A DNA stretch of 64,000 nucleotides from Chrysomallon squamiferum (Eukaryota; Mollusca; Gastropoda; Neomphalida; Peltospiridae). Within the stretch, counting starts at the first letter, position 1. Every line of letters begins with the position of its first letter. Below are positions 26,656-39,229 of this stretch, in pieces. Under the pieces are notes generated by a model. It saw only the letters and a program-made list of their open reading frames with translations. It made no database searches and was not told the DNA's origin. Position numbers and translations under genes: made by a program. Location: positions 10,795,237-10,859,236 of the forward strand of contig CM022671.1 in NCBI GenBank assembly GCA_012295275.1. The letters are read 5' to 3'.

Positions 26656-27759
26656 GGAAATAAAAGACAACATTCAGAATTATCTCTGATATGCTGAAAA
26701 ATGTCTCAGTTCCAGATGACAGATGCAAATGCCAGCAGTTTCTGAAGATGCTGGATAGGTAACACCTGATCAGTGACAGAAGCCATTTTCAAAGAAAGGT
26801 TTAGGGTGATAATTTTTAGAAATTATTTTAAATATCTAAGTGATAATATTTTTTTTTTTTTTTTTAAACTTGTATCAGTGTTCTAGTAGTTTATTCATCA
26901 ATTATTGTAATAAATCATAGCCACTCTTCTAAATTTAAAAGTTTGCCTGGTTTGTTTTTGAGGGTTTTTTCTCTAAAATTATGGATGCCCATCTACATGG
27001 CAAAACAAAAATAATGCTCAAAAACTTTACAAATAAAACTAATCCACTACCAAGTTCAGTCAAACTCAAATATGACATTCTGCAGTGCATACATCACATT
27101 AAATTCCTTGAAGAGAATCTGGCCAATTCCACTCTCCTTAAAGCCATCCAAAAGAAAGTAAAATAAATTATTTTATAAAACCAGCTTTAACATTTGATTT
27201 AAACCTTAACAACCAAAACTGAACATGTTAGACCCTAAACTTACAGATTAACTATTATATAAATTCCCTAAGAATAATCTTAAATCCAAAATAATTGATT
27301 CTTTTAATTCAATAAATGAATCAGATTTACATGTAACTAAATACAATGCAATGAAGTGGAGTAGAAAAAATTATAAAACTAAACTATTTAAATGTGCAAT
27401 ATTAGAATTTTTAAATTTTGTTTCTGGTTTAGCCCAAAGGAATCCCAAAATAGGGTGAATAATCCCAGCCCCAAAACTGGTACTATCCATGCAGGTAGAC
27501 CAAAATGGGGTCTTTCATCACCATCAATTATTACTCTGTGTAAATATCCAAATTTAAAGGCTAACCTGCCAGTTTCTAAAACTCATGCTCCATGCATCAC
27601 TCCTAAAGTTAATCAACCACCTAAATCATTTGCTGTTTTAAAATTTCCAACATTTAGGCCTTCTAAATTTTATAAACACCAACATGCACTATCTGATAAA
27701 CCACAATGCCTGAAATTGTTAGAATACCTTAATTTTTGGCTCCTCGAATTCAATACGGA
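25882..27759. other. AT-rich DNA, no gene recognised
   Basis: It contains an (AAT)n tract (about 26,608-26,655) and a hairpin-capable inverted repeat (26,288-26,318). Short open frames at 26,981-27,166 and 27,392-27,763 have no recognised family. The second is unusually Pro/Lys-rich and could be decayed mobile-element coding sequence, but I cannot support that. Confidence 0.5.
26288..26318. repeat. Short perfect inverted repeat
   Basis: The 10-bp arms ACAAGCTGAC and GTCAGCTTGT are perfect reverse complements separated by 11 bp. They could form a hairpin in DNA or RNA. No adjacent element or tract explains them. Confidence 0.7.
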
Positions 27760-28120
27760 CTAATGAAGACGTACATAAACAGATCCAAGTAGAATTATTA
27801 TTGTCAACAAATATTCATTACTGTAACTGGTTCTGGGCATTGGTCCCACAATATCTATTAGTACTTTTGAAAAAACAGGTCTACTGGTACCAGTTGTAGG
27901 GATGCCAGGGGAAATAACTTGATTTGGTTTCCGATTATTCTGACACACCTCACAACTTTTGACAGATTTCATTGTGTCATGATACATTCCTGACCAATAA
28001 AAGTCTGATGTAATGCACTTATATGTTTCCATTTGCCACAAATGACCTGCAAACACATTTTCATGACTGAAACTCAGTATTTCCTGTCTACATGCCTGGT
28101 ACCAAAACTTGAAAAAGTGG
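27760..28120 (-). pseudogene. Ty3/gypsy-type retrotransposon integrase fragment (decayed)
   Basis: The minus-strand frame reads through an integrase zinc-binding (H2C2) domain: a histidine pair in SHENVFAGHL, the aromatic FYWSGM segment, then the cysteine pair in SCEVCQNN. A linker and the beginning of the catalytic core follow (LIDIVGPMPRTS), whose Asp is expected to be the first residue of the DDE triad. The order and spacing match Ty3/gypsy integrases. The frame degenerates after EYLLTIIILL and stops, so the other catalytic residues are absent. The open frame extends upstream of the first Met (RQEILSFSHEN), as expected for a polyprotein interior. No reverse transcriptase, gag or LTRs were found nearby, so this is an isolated relic. 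Confidence 0.8.
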
Positions 28121-30930
28121 ATATAAATATAAATTGGATGTCATTAAATTGAAAAAATACTCATTACATCCAAAGAAACAAGCCCCCAAATTGATTATTT
28201 GAAAAATCCTGGACAAGAACTCCAGTTTTTATTATCCTGTCACAGGGCCCACACCATAAAACACCTTGGATGTTTCATTAAGGCCCAGTCTAAGTTAAAA
28301 AGATGTTTTAATGGCCACCAAACAAGGAATATAAACAGTAATTTGACAGTAATTTATATAAATCAATAATTCTATCTATCCACTAGAGAAATAAACACAA
28401 CATAAGTTAAGGTACAAGTTAATTATTTAATTATGATATAATTGTGACTTGATAATAATGTATTATAAGATCAATAAAACTTAAATTTAAATAACTTTGA
28501 TTTATGATACAAGTAAGGTCATATGGGGAACCAAGATAAAAAAAGAATAAAATAGGATTAAACAACTAAGAATTTATGTATGTAAAATTGCACATTACAC
28601 CATATCAAAATTAGAACATACAATGGCTTACCATATTTGTCTGTGAAGGCAGTGTCATTCAAAAACATTGGTTCCACACCTGACTGAATGATCTGGCTCT
28701 CGTGTTGACTTTTTCCTTCTCACCTTATTACCAAGTGCCAGCTGTTTTAAAACAACCTCACAGATTTGAAAAATTGGTGACAAAAATAAAACACATGGAT
28801 GTTGCAGAAAACTAAATTTTGTCATGCAATCTGAGTTCCATGACGTAAAAATAAAACATGCAGATGTTGCAGAAAGATAATTTTGTTACACAATCTGAAT
28901 TGTGTGACATTCTTTTTACATTAGAACATTTACGTGAACATAAATATATTTAAAATTTCAACAAATCTACAAACATATTTTAACCCGTATGTTATTATGT
29001 CAAAGCAGCAAAAAGTAATCTTCATAAAGATATATATATTTTCCACCAATATTAGGTTCATGGATCATTTCATGTCTGGTTTGCTGAAAATCCAGTAAGT
29101 TTAAATGACTGATTTACAAAATACATGCTTTATGAAAAAGGAATTATCAGTTGAAGTATCACATATTGCAGTTTGCCTGTGTTCTTTTATATTGCGCTAA
29201 TGCAACATGTTTTACTTTTATAGCAAATTAAAGATAACTGAGAAGGAAAGAAAATGGGCTGAATAGTTAACTGATGACTGACAGAAGTTGAAGCATGAGA
29301 AAAAGTTCCAAGCTTGTAAGTTATGGATAAGTTGCATTCTTATATTCCATGTTTTGTCTATTAGCTAGTTTTCTTAAGACATCAGCAAAGTGGAGAGGGA
29401 ATTATGAATTAAGAACAGATTTTTTTGTTTGAAGCCTAACATACTGACATTAACATTAAGCAAACTTGCATGGAAATTGGATTCACACTGATTGCATCAT
29501 AAACAGATATGCATGGTAATGAAATAAAACATTTCTAAATGTACAGATCTTTTAGAGATTATATTCTGATTCATAAAAGTTTATTTTATTTATTAACTGA
29601 AATGCCTCATGTTTCAGAATGCAGTGAGGTTAATATGTAATGTACCCAGAGCTTCCCAAACATCAGAATTCTGTACAGATGAGGAACTACATACAAGACA
29701 AATTTACTTACTCATCATAGAAGCCTTCTAATCAAAGGAGAATATGTTACATGGCTGGCTGTGTTAAGCCACACTGACATAGGAATAACTGGGCAGAACA
29801 CCGGTGTATCTGGCGTGTCCTGTCAGTTTGTATGTGCAAACATCTCTCAAAAACCTTTGGGGGAATTGGAGTGAATAATTTGTACTCAACAATATTATTT
29901 ATTTCATCAAAATTGCTAATGATTGCTGTTGTAATTTTTATTTTGCTAAACTTTGTAGTCACTTTCTGTATTAGTGTCTTCTAACTAAGGATTTTTTAAA
30001 CTTATTTTATCTAATTTGATGGAGTAGGAATGCAGTTTGGAATATTTAATCTTGAATCTATAAGCTACAAATATGAATGGTTTATTTTCCAGTGATAATG
30101 TTCTGTAATTTATATGAAATCAATTTATGTTTGATAGTGGGTTAATCTAAATATCTATTTGTTTGTTAACTATCATATACAATTCATATAAAGAACTGTA
30201 ATGAAATCTTCAGTAAAAATGAAGCTATTAGTTGTTTGTTTATCAATAAATCTTTTTTTTTTTTTTTTAAATGTCTTCTATGTGTTCTTGCCATGTACAC
30301 AACGGGGAATATACAACAGTATGAATTTACTGAGAAATCAGAGGTCAGCCTGGTGGATAGATGTGTTTTTAGTTAGCTCTGGACGTTTTTCTGATCTTTT
30401 ACACAATAAGTGTGAATTCAGTAACAGACTACTGAACACGTGAGTCATAAGAGCATTAAAATTCAGTGTTTCAAATTTCTTTTTAAATAACCAGAAAAGG
30501 GTTCAAATTAACTGATAAACATTATCCACATACTGAATATATCTTGGATGACATTATTTCTCTAACCACCCAGCATCAGGCCAGCCTGTGAACATTGTTC
30601 ATATTGAAGGTTTGCATTGTAGCTCAAAATAACATCAACCGGATGTGTGATTCTTAGTTTATAGCCATTTAAACATTTTACTGAAAATGTCTTCTGGCTA
30701 AAAAAGACTAAATATAATCTTTCAAATGACATTAGTTTTGAAAAGGACAGAAAAGGTGATAATATAGTGAGGAAAACCCTAGCAAAAGCAGACCAAAGGC
30801 AAACTGAAACTAACAAAGGAGAAGCAGCAGAAGAAGAACAAACAACCATAGAGTTTTCTTTGAATCTCTCTCAGTGATCTACAGTAAGAAACAGTTCAGA
30901 TGCAGATATAAATTCCATAAATCATAGATT
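28121..30930. other. AT-rich DNA, no gene recognised
   Basis: Nothing coding could be supported. Two adjacent diverged copies of a 65-bp phrase (AAAAATAAAACA...GATGTTGCAGAAA) start at 28,782 and 28,847. A 71-codon minus-strand frame at 29,747-29,962 has no recognised family. Confidence 0.5.
28782..28912 (+). repeat. 65-bp tandem duplication, diverged
   Basis: Two copies at a 65-bp offset share AAAAATAAAACA, GATGTTGCAGAAA, ATTTTGT and AATCTGA in the same order. Confidence 0.7.
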
Positions 30931-31570
30931 AATTACAAAAGATAAATTGTGACAACAACTTGATGAAAATAAACAAGAAATAATATATCGCATGAAAGAA
31001 ATTAGTGTCATACTCGAATCCTGGATATTAACACTGGAAATAGAAAATGATAAGTTAAAAAAACAAACAGAAAAAGTAAATACAACGGTCAATCAGTCGT
31101 AGTCCACATACTAACTAGGAGTATATAAAAGTGAGTTGGCCATGGACAACTTAAATGACTTAGAACAAGCTTTAAGGACAAACAGTGTGTGCATGACAGA
31201 TACAAATAAAGCTGTAAGTACTGGATGCAGTTACTGAAATACTGCACAGCCAGTGAAGTCCCCATAAAATAAATTGAAAAAGCAAGATTATTAACATTGC
31301 AAATTTCCTGGGACCATTTACGGAAAACAAAAGAAGATTAAGTTTAAATCGCAGAAACACAAAAATCAAGTTCTTTATTACAAATGTAAACTGAAAGGAT
31401 GAGGTGTGGGTGTAAGTGAAGACCTGACAGCTAAAAGCTGAAAGTACATAACAATAAATACAACAGCAAAACGACATAGAGAATGCTTGGATGAGGGACT
31501 CGCATTATTTTATAAAACTAAAAAAAGCAGAAAAATAAAAAAGGTCTGTCCTTGTGAATTCCTTGTAACT
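30930..31570 (+). pseudogene. LINE ORF1-like remnant (L1/Tx1/CR1-type), frameshifted
   Basis: Reading across plus-strand frames, a charged helix-prone stretch (MKEISVILESWILTLEIEND, ending KLKKQTEK) resembles the coiled coil of LINE ORF1 proteins. Further on, VGVSEDLTAKS and, in another frame, NDIENAWMRDSHYFIKLKK match a recurrent C-terminal pattern of LINE ORF1 nucleic-acid-binding proteins. Stops and frameshifts separate these pieces. It lies on the same strand and 5' of an ORF2 remnant, in the order expected of a LINE. The call depends on short motifs and on this context. Confidence 0.5.
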
Positions 31571-32440
31571 CGAACACAGAATGAGCATATTTTAAAGACT
31601 TATGTATGCCTTTGAATTACAAAATTAATTAATTCATATGCCTTAAATATTTATAGTTTTCATTAATGGCATTGATGAGCTGGATAATTATAAAACAAAA
31701 GAAAACACTTTGAACAACATATCTTTACCTTTCTCAAAGTTGAAACACATACCAGCTAGATATTAGTGATTAATTTTTTATACATTTGTTTTCTCAGACA
31801 CATTCAAGTTTTTAATATTTTATAACATTTATTCTTTTGTTATCTTAAAACCATCCTCAGTGCCTTTAATATTCCTACATATTTAATTTAAACAAGCTAT
31901 TGTATTCATACATTATTGTGTATAGGTATGTGTCTAGAATTGTATAGCCTGATATTTTTATAGTAATCAAACTCATGCTAACTATATACCCTTTAATTTT
32001 AAATTTTAAACATATAGGATTTTTAAACAATACTTTAGAGGAATGAGGATACAAAACTGAATATAGAATGTTTTCCCATAAATTTTTAAATAGAGTCAAT
32101 ATTTTATATTTAATATTTTAAAAAAAGATTTAATTATACAATGTAATATAGGAGCTGGTCTCAGAAGTCCCAGCAGACAAAGGTTATAGATGTTTAGTTT
32201 AATTAATACTTTATGTTGTTATAGAATCAGCTTTAGATTTATTAAGTAAAAAGTCTAACTATTAAATTATATAGAGAAAACATCTATATATTCAGTTTAT
32301 TTGTGAAAGTGTGAATGATTGTGTGAAAAAAAAATGTGCATCTGGGAATGAAAGTGTATGCAAAAAATGTTAATTATATTTTCTACTTAAAAACTCTCCA
32401 AATAGTGTACAGTAAGAAAATACTATTTATATTGCTTGTA
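31571..32440. other. AT-rich DNA between the LINE ORF1- and ORF2-like remnants
   Basis: I see no coding motif. It may be decayed 5' endonuclease sequence or a later insertion. Confidence 0.5.
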
Positions 32441-34440
32441 ACTGACAATGGATGATACATTAATTATTTAAGAGATAAACATGTTAATATGTACTTGCTA
32501 CAAGATACACACGTTTCAACAAATTAAGAAATTATGATCAGGTCTCAGTGGGGCATAGGTAATTGTTATTTCATTTCATTTAAAAGTAATTTGAGGGGTG
32601 TGACCAAAACTTATTTTAAACAATCAAGTAAGCAACACTGCTGATAAAGAGTGATTCTTATTAACATATGTGTTCCAAGCAATAAAGATAAATAGCATTT
32701 TTTAAAACAACTGGATTCAGTTATAGAGAAATACATCATATACAAAAAGTTGAGATTGAATTTTAAACGTTTTTTGTGGATAAGTCAAATTACAATGAAA
32801 TAAACAATCCAAAAGCTAGAAATGAAGTTTTAAATCTAATCGAAGAATATAATTTATTGGATATTTGGTGATATCAACATCCAGATAGTTAAATTGGTAG
32901 AACTCGGAGAAAAACCATTAAAGTATTTTTGTAGCTTAGAAAAGAGAAATTATGTAACAAAAGCATTAACTATATTAATAGACAAAATAATCAATTAGAA
33001 AACCAGAACAAACTGAGGAAGAAGCAGTAGCCTCTTATAATAAATCATTGTCTTGATTAGCATATAATGTGACTAATGCACACCTAAACAGAATACTCAG
33101 TAACTGTAGAGTAGCCAGACAATAATGTATAATGTCAAAATCACTAGAGGGAGAAAGAATTAACTTTTAAAGAAGTTACTAATGGTTAACAAAAGTCCAT
33201 AAATTAAAGTCACTGGGAACAGATGGATTTACTGTTCAGTTTATCAAATTCTTTTTGTATGATATTAGCTATTTTGTTATAGTAAGTTTTAAGTCTTGGA
33301 TATAAACATGTTAAGTTATCAGATTCACAAAAAGTGGGTTTGATTACAGTTATTCCAAAGAAAGATAAGGCAAAATAATTTTTTGAGAATTTGAGGTCAA
33401 TTTGACCCCTAAACATTTACAAATTGGGGTCAGACACTGCAGCAGAAAGAATAAAATCTGTGATCCCATCAATAGCATCCAGAGATGAAACTGGATTTAT
33501 GCATGGTCTTGAATAGGTAATAATATTAGACTTATATATGATAAACACATAAAATAAGCCTGGGATATTATTAATTGTAGATTTTTTAAAAATCTTTTCC
33601 TATAATTTCGTGGAATTTTATTAAACGAAAAAATGTTTTAGGTTATTTTAAGTTTGTGGCCTCAGTTCAAAGACGGATTAATGTGAATTGTGTTTATACC
33701 TAAATGGTAAGATTACTGAATGCTTAAAGCTTGGCAGAGGATGTAAGCAAAGAGATCAATATATCTGGTTTTAAAGTTAATATAGATAAAATTAGGCAAA
33801 GACTGTAGTGACCACACAAAAATGTGTCAAAAACATAAATGAAAATGGGCTACAGTATTTGCATAATATTTGGGGTATGGTTTTCCACAAATCAGTATCA
33901 AATACAAGCAAAAAACAATAACGCAAAGTTGAATGAGGTTAAAAGGCTGCTTGAACAATAGTCAAAACATTTTTTGTCACCTTTAGGACAAATTACTGTA
34001 ATCAAAAGTTTAGTTTTATTGAAATTTATTTATTTTTTATTACTGATTACAAAATCCAAGATATTCATTCTTTAAAAAAATTAGAAACTTATTTGTTTCA
34101 GTTCATTTGGAATAAAAAGCCCAATAAAATAGCTAGAACATTAATTTACTATTATCAAAATGGTGGTTTAAGAGCAATAAACGTTTAATTATTTTGTAAT
34201 ACATTAAAAATATCATAGATTAAAAGTATGTATTTGAACCAAGATATTGCCTCCCTTTTCAGTAATAGTTTATAATCTAGAGCTTCACTAACATCAGTTT
34301 TGGGGTCAGCCTACGGAGAAATTGCTGATATGCACTAATCCTTTCTGGGAAAAATGTATTACATACATGGTTAGACTCTCTAGAATGTGAAACTACATGA
34401 GACAAGGACAAGACAAAAATGCTTAGTGCACCAATTAGGT
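32440..34440 (+). pseudogene. L1/Tx1-like LINE ORF2 remnant (endonuclease plus reverse transcriptase), many breaks
   Basis: Read across plus-strand frames, the pieces appear in the order of an L1/Tx1 ORF2. An apurinic endonuclease segment reads YLRDKHVNMYLLQDTHVS, with its C-terminal part NEVLNLIEEYNLLDIW followed by YQHPD. The spacer-domain signature is GEKPLKYFCSLEKRNYV. Reverse-transcriptase motifs follow: LKSLGTDGFTVQFIKFF, VIPKKDKAK, RIKSVIPSIASRDETGFMHG and NKPGILLIVDF. The C-terminal thumb-side pieces are FQFIWNKKPNKIAR, YYQNGGLRAIN and LKIS-IKK. Frameshifts and stops occur throughout and the catalytic YxDD box is not readable, so the copy is long dead. It probably belongs with the ORF1-like remnant upstream. 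No clear 3' tail or target-site duplication was found. Confidence 0.85.
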
Positions 34441-34692
34441 AAACTCTCATATTAGAACTGATGATAAATGTGTTTACAGGTGAGGATACAACTACAGATT
34501 CAACATTATACTGATGTGTCTCACTGCAACTTTGAATTCTGTTAACTTTTCTTGTAACTGTGATTCTAGCTTATCATTTGATTCTGCAGCATTGAAATTT
34601 TAATCTATAAAGATGCTGTCATTATAAAGCTAAAGTCCAAAAACCTTGAAACCACTGATTTCTCAACTGTTGCATTATTAGCAAATAAGATA

Positions 34693-36999
34693 GAAATAAA
34701 TAACAAGTAGGATGTATATATAATGTGTTTAGACTCTATGTTCTGGTTTATTTATGGTGATATTAATAATAAAATGTTTGAATACAGAAAACATAAAAGA
34801 ACTTGGAGTATATTTCTACAGTTTTTGCCAGAAATCATATCATGTGAGCCACAGTATTTTCATTGTAAGTGGTATCACTACTCAAGAACTGTATATATAT
34901 TCATCATTTCTAACATTCCAACATTCGTTTTATTAATTAAAACTATCATCCAAAAATATCTTTGTCAGTATATTTCAGTACAAACAGCCTTATGCAATGT
35001 GTTGTATAGAAAGCATGTGCAACAGATCAAATATGAATATGTTTGATATTAAAGTAGATACCATAACACTAAGATATCGTATACAGCATAAAATTGTTCA
35101 AATATGGATATAGCTGATACTGGACTAAATAATAAGTCACTGAAGTTTATTAATGAAAGTGTTGTACAGAGATTATATAATTTAGATTGTATATTGATCT
35201 GCTTAATAATGGAGTACATTCCAGAATGATAGACTAGACATCTCATATCAAGTCTAGCTATTATATTCATAGCACATAAATAGATAACATAATATTATGA
35301 GTAGGGCATCTTATTCTATGCCTGTATACAGAAAACATAAAAGAACTATGAGTATGCTCCTACAGTGCTTCCCATAAATCATGGTATGACTATTCCTGAA
35401 TTCTGTCCATTCACCACATCTAATATCTGGCTCTGAAACAGGAGTACTTTCCACACTGAAATATGTTTCAGGTTCAGCCAAAACAGTAAATTAATGTATT
35501 GAATTTGGAGCTAAATTCTCGGAAAAATTTGAAATTTATATATACATTCAGTTAGGTATAATTTATGAATAACTATAGCTACTACTGATTATGAATTTGA
35601 ATCTGCATTTTTTTATTTTTTTTTATTTTTTTTTTTATTTTTATACTGATAAACAACTGTAATAACATACATTTGACATCAACTATCAAGCCCATTAAAT
35701 TTGGCTGAGTATAATGGTTAGATTACTAGAAATACTAATGACTCTATTAGTAATTAGAATGAGTATTAGAATCTTTGTTTACTGATAAGCAACTTTGTTA
35801 TAACATGTATTTGACTGTAACTATCTTGCCATCTGTTTTATTAATTGTAAACATAGCATCAATAAAAATATTTTAACAGTAGTGTATACTGGAGTATATA
35901 CAGTATCACTGAAGTTTCTTTCTTGGTGAACTGAACAGAGAGAATATACAACAACAAATTGAGTATGAATTTACCTAACACTGGAGCAGACACACTATCA
36001 CTGAATATTAATTGCTGAATGTATTGCACAAAGACAGTATACAGCAGATCCAGTATGTATATACTTGGGTTAATTTAATGTATAGAGAGAATATACCACA
36101 AATGATATGAATATACTCAATATTAAAATATTTATCATATAATTGAGCTGTCTTACTCAGTGTTTTGCACAGGAAATCTTACTCAGTGTGTCATATTGAG
36201 AGAATATACAACAAATCAGATATGAATTTACTTAATATTGAATTAGATACTATATACTGAAATAATTTACTCTGTGTAAATTCTGCAGGAGATACTATGC
36301 CACTGAGCTTTACTACTAATAGGTTGCACTGAAAAAATATACAACTTTGAAAATGAATATACCTAATACTGATGTAGATAGAATTTCAGTGAGGTGCATT
36401 TTTATTATTTTTTTTTTCTTAGTGTTTTCTGAGAGTTAATATCCAACAGACTGAGTTTGACTAAATTTAATATGGAGAAGATATCCTATCATATAGGTTT
36501 CTTACTCAGTCTGCTGTAGAGAAAAGAATATGCAACAGACTGAGTATGAATTTACTTAATACCAGAATAGACACTATATCATTCAGGTTCCTTACTCAGT
36601 ATTTTGTACACTGAGAATATACTGTTGTAGAATTGTGTTACAGCAGTGTAATAATATGCATTTAACATCAACTACGATTGTAAACAAAAAATATCTTAGT
36701 GTGCATACTGGAGGTAGATACTAAATTGCTTTCTCAATGTGCTGCACTGAGAATTTACTCAAACTGACTGAGTATAAATATTGAAATAAATATCATATCT
36801 TACTTCATGTTTTGCATATAGAAATATATAGAGTATGAATTTGCTTGATATTGAAATAGCTATATGTAGATGAATAACTGAACATACATGCATACATATA
36901 CGAACTTAAATATATTTGTCAGATATATATATATATATGAAAACAGTTTTCATTCATAAAAAATAGTAATGATCTATAGCGAATACGAATTCTGTATAT
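34693..36999 (+). repeat. 2.3-kb duplicated unit U, copy 1
   Basis: Nearly identical (visually about 98%) over its whole length to 41,111-43,447, offset 6,418 bp at the left end. The left end is AAATAACAAGTAGG and the right end is CGAATTCTGTATAT. Compared with copy 2 it lacks 26 bp at about 36,066, between TTGG microhomologies, and it has a shorter (AT)n near 36,921. A 107-codon open frame near the left end is preserved in both copies but has no family signature and probably reflects recent duplication. Copy 1 abuts the dispersed repeat R at its right end. Confidence 0.95.
35880..36860 (+). repeat. Degenerate minisatellite of roughly 90-110 bp inside U
   Basis: Phrases such as GAGAATATACAACA, GTATGAATTTACTTAATA, AGATACTATATCA and TTTCTTACTCAGTGTGTTGC recur in the same order about nine times at irregular spacing of roughly 90-110 bp. 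The same series is present in copy 2 (about 42,300-43,290). U is therefore itself largely built from an older tandem repeat. Confidence 0.75.
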
Positions 37000-37000
37000 G

Positions 37001-37205
37001 AATCCACTGCAGTCAAAAGTGGTGTGTTGAGAAATAAAACAGTTAATTTCATTTAGTTTTAGTTTATGATTGCAGATTAAAAGAAATAACTGGGTACTGT
37101 CCTTAGATACCAGCTTTATCCTCATCAGGTTGAATAGCATGATGAAGATCAGCATAGCCTTGCTGGAGGATTCTCAAGCTGTTATAAAACTGATCCAAAC
37201 ACTAA
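37001..37205 (+). repeat. Dispersed repeat R, copy 1
   Basis: It starts at ATCCACTGCAGTCAAAAG, directly after the end of U, and aligns with about 44,391-44,580. Shared phrases include GTTGAGAAATAAAA, AGTTAATTT, GAAATAACTGG, GGTTGAATAGCA (GGCTGAATAGCA in copy 2), CATAGCCTTGCTGGA and ATAAAACTGATC. The two copies are clearly diverged, unlike the U copies, so R is an older repeat family of unknown class. Confidence 0.75.
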
Positions 37206-39193
37206 ACCTGAATTCAGAAAGAGCTACTAGTCTTCACAATTTCTGCATGATTTAAATAATAATAAAGAAAAAAAATAATGAAAAGTAAGGAATCAAATTA
37301 CATTTATCAGATACAAAAGCAGTTGTCTGATAATATAGGAAGCCAGATAATTGATTTGGTATGTGTACTAATGTTTTCATGAGATAGCCCAGAGGATTAG
37401 CATTTAAGTATTTATACTAGCTCTGCAATATATTTGAATATTTTCACTAGTTCTCCACTTTATTTTATTAAATTTCAGGCTGTGCTGTTTATTAAGACCA
37501 TTTTTACAATGGACAGAATCACAAAGAACTGTTTCCAGATCAGACAGACTAGCTTTATTATACAGGTACAATTTGTGTCAGGAGGTGAACTTCATTTTCT
37601 AGTTATTTATTTTATTATTTTTATTTTTTATTTTTTCATGTTTTCTAGTTCCTGACATAATATATGGTTAAAATATAAATAAACTATGAAATGTAAAGAT
37701 AACAATTATATTTAACAGTTCTATTTAATAATTCTAAATTAAGTTGGTCTAACAATTTAGATAACTAGTCTGATGTGTGTATTAATGTTTTCATGTGAAT
37801 TCAGGATCTGAGATACCCGAGTAGTGAAGCATTAAAGCTCTGTATTTTATTTTAATGTTTCACTTGTCTCTATTCTGTTTTAACATATTTCAGGTGCAAT
37901 ACTGTCTGTGCTTTTTGTTAAGAAGTTCTTTTCAGAGTTCTTTGATAAGAGTTAGTGTTTAACTTTAAGCAGCCTGTTTATTGTAGACAGAATCACAAAA
38001 AAACATTTTTCCAAGATCAGATAAACTACAGTCAAACTTTATACAGGTAGCAGTCCATTTATCCAGCAGTTTTAATAACATAAAACCCAATTCAGCTTTC
38101 ATCTACACTGGTTCATAATTCAGTAGACAATAATTTCTATTAGTTATAAATTATATTATTTTAGGCTGCACATACATGATCTAAAATATTTGATTAATGA
38201 TTGCAAATATCATTAAATCAAACAGGAATTATATTTTAGATTTACTGAGCTATGCAGGTAATGTTTATCAGTGTCCAGATACATGTAGTATATCTATACA
38301 GACATGCTTTATAAAATGGAATGTTGTTTACAGTTTGTAAGGCTATTACAGTATTTCTCTACATACCGAATTATCAGTTTGCTTATTATGTTGCTTCCTC
38401 CACACTTTGCTTTAGTTAAACTCACTCATACAGTACAAAAACCAACAAAAACAGGTATCTCTATTAAAAAAAGATAAAAATAAATAATAATTTTAGATGA
38501 ACAATCCCATATTTATTTATTTGTAACAAAATATTTAAGTTAGAAGACATAGTTCAAAACAATTTAATTTGAATTTGAAAATATTTTTTGAAGATAATTA
38601 CCATTTTTTATAATTATTGAAATAAAATAGTATATTACAGTTGCTTAGTAGTGTTCTATGCCTTTATGATTTTATTATTAATTAAGAATTATTTGAATAA
38701 GTATCAGTATTTCTAAAAGTGTGCTTGATTCACAGATCTGTGAATAAAGAAAGATAACATGAATATGCATCACTGTAAAACAAAGTTTTAATATTTGCTG
38801 TGAAACTTGTAGTTTTCAAAACTGTGCTTATTCTGTTTCCTTTATTTCTTTATCATTAGTTTTCTTTTTATTATTATTATTTAATTTCAAATTATATCCA
38901 GGGAATCAGTTTGTTATAACCTGTCCCACTCTACACCAAGATGAAGTTTATCATAAATACTTCAACTGTATATATGGCCAAAGTAGCTGACTTTTTTCCC
39001 CCTCAATTTACTAGCTGAATATAATGTAAATGATTTTGCAGTACATTAAATAATTGAAATTAATTAAGTTAATGCCATTTCCTATATTTTAGAGAAAGTT
39101 TCAAACAAATTATTTTTTTTTAATAAAACATTAATACATTTTATTATTAATGTCAAACATAAGGCTTTGCAAATAAATTCCTCTTGGTTGACA

Positions 39194-39229
<36 letters not shown>

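Noticed and set aside
27392-27763. 123-codon Pro/Lys-rich open frame overlapping the end of the gypsy integrase relic on the opposite strand
   Set aside because: I recognise no family. It could be decayed mobile-element sequence, but nothing in it supports a specific call.
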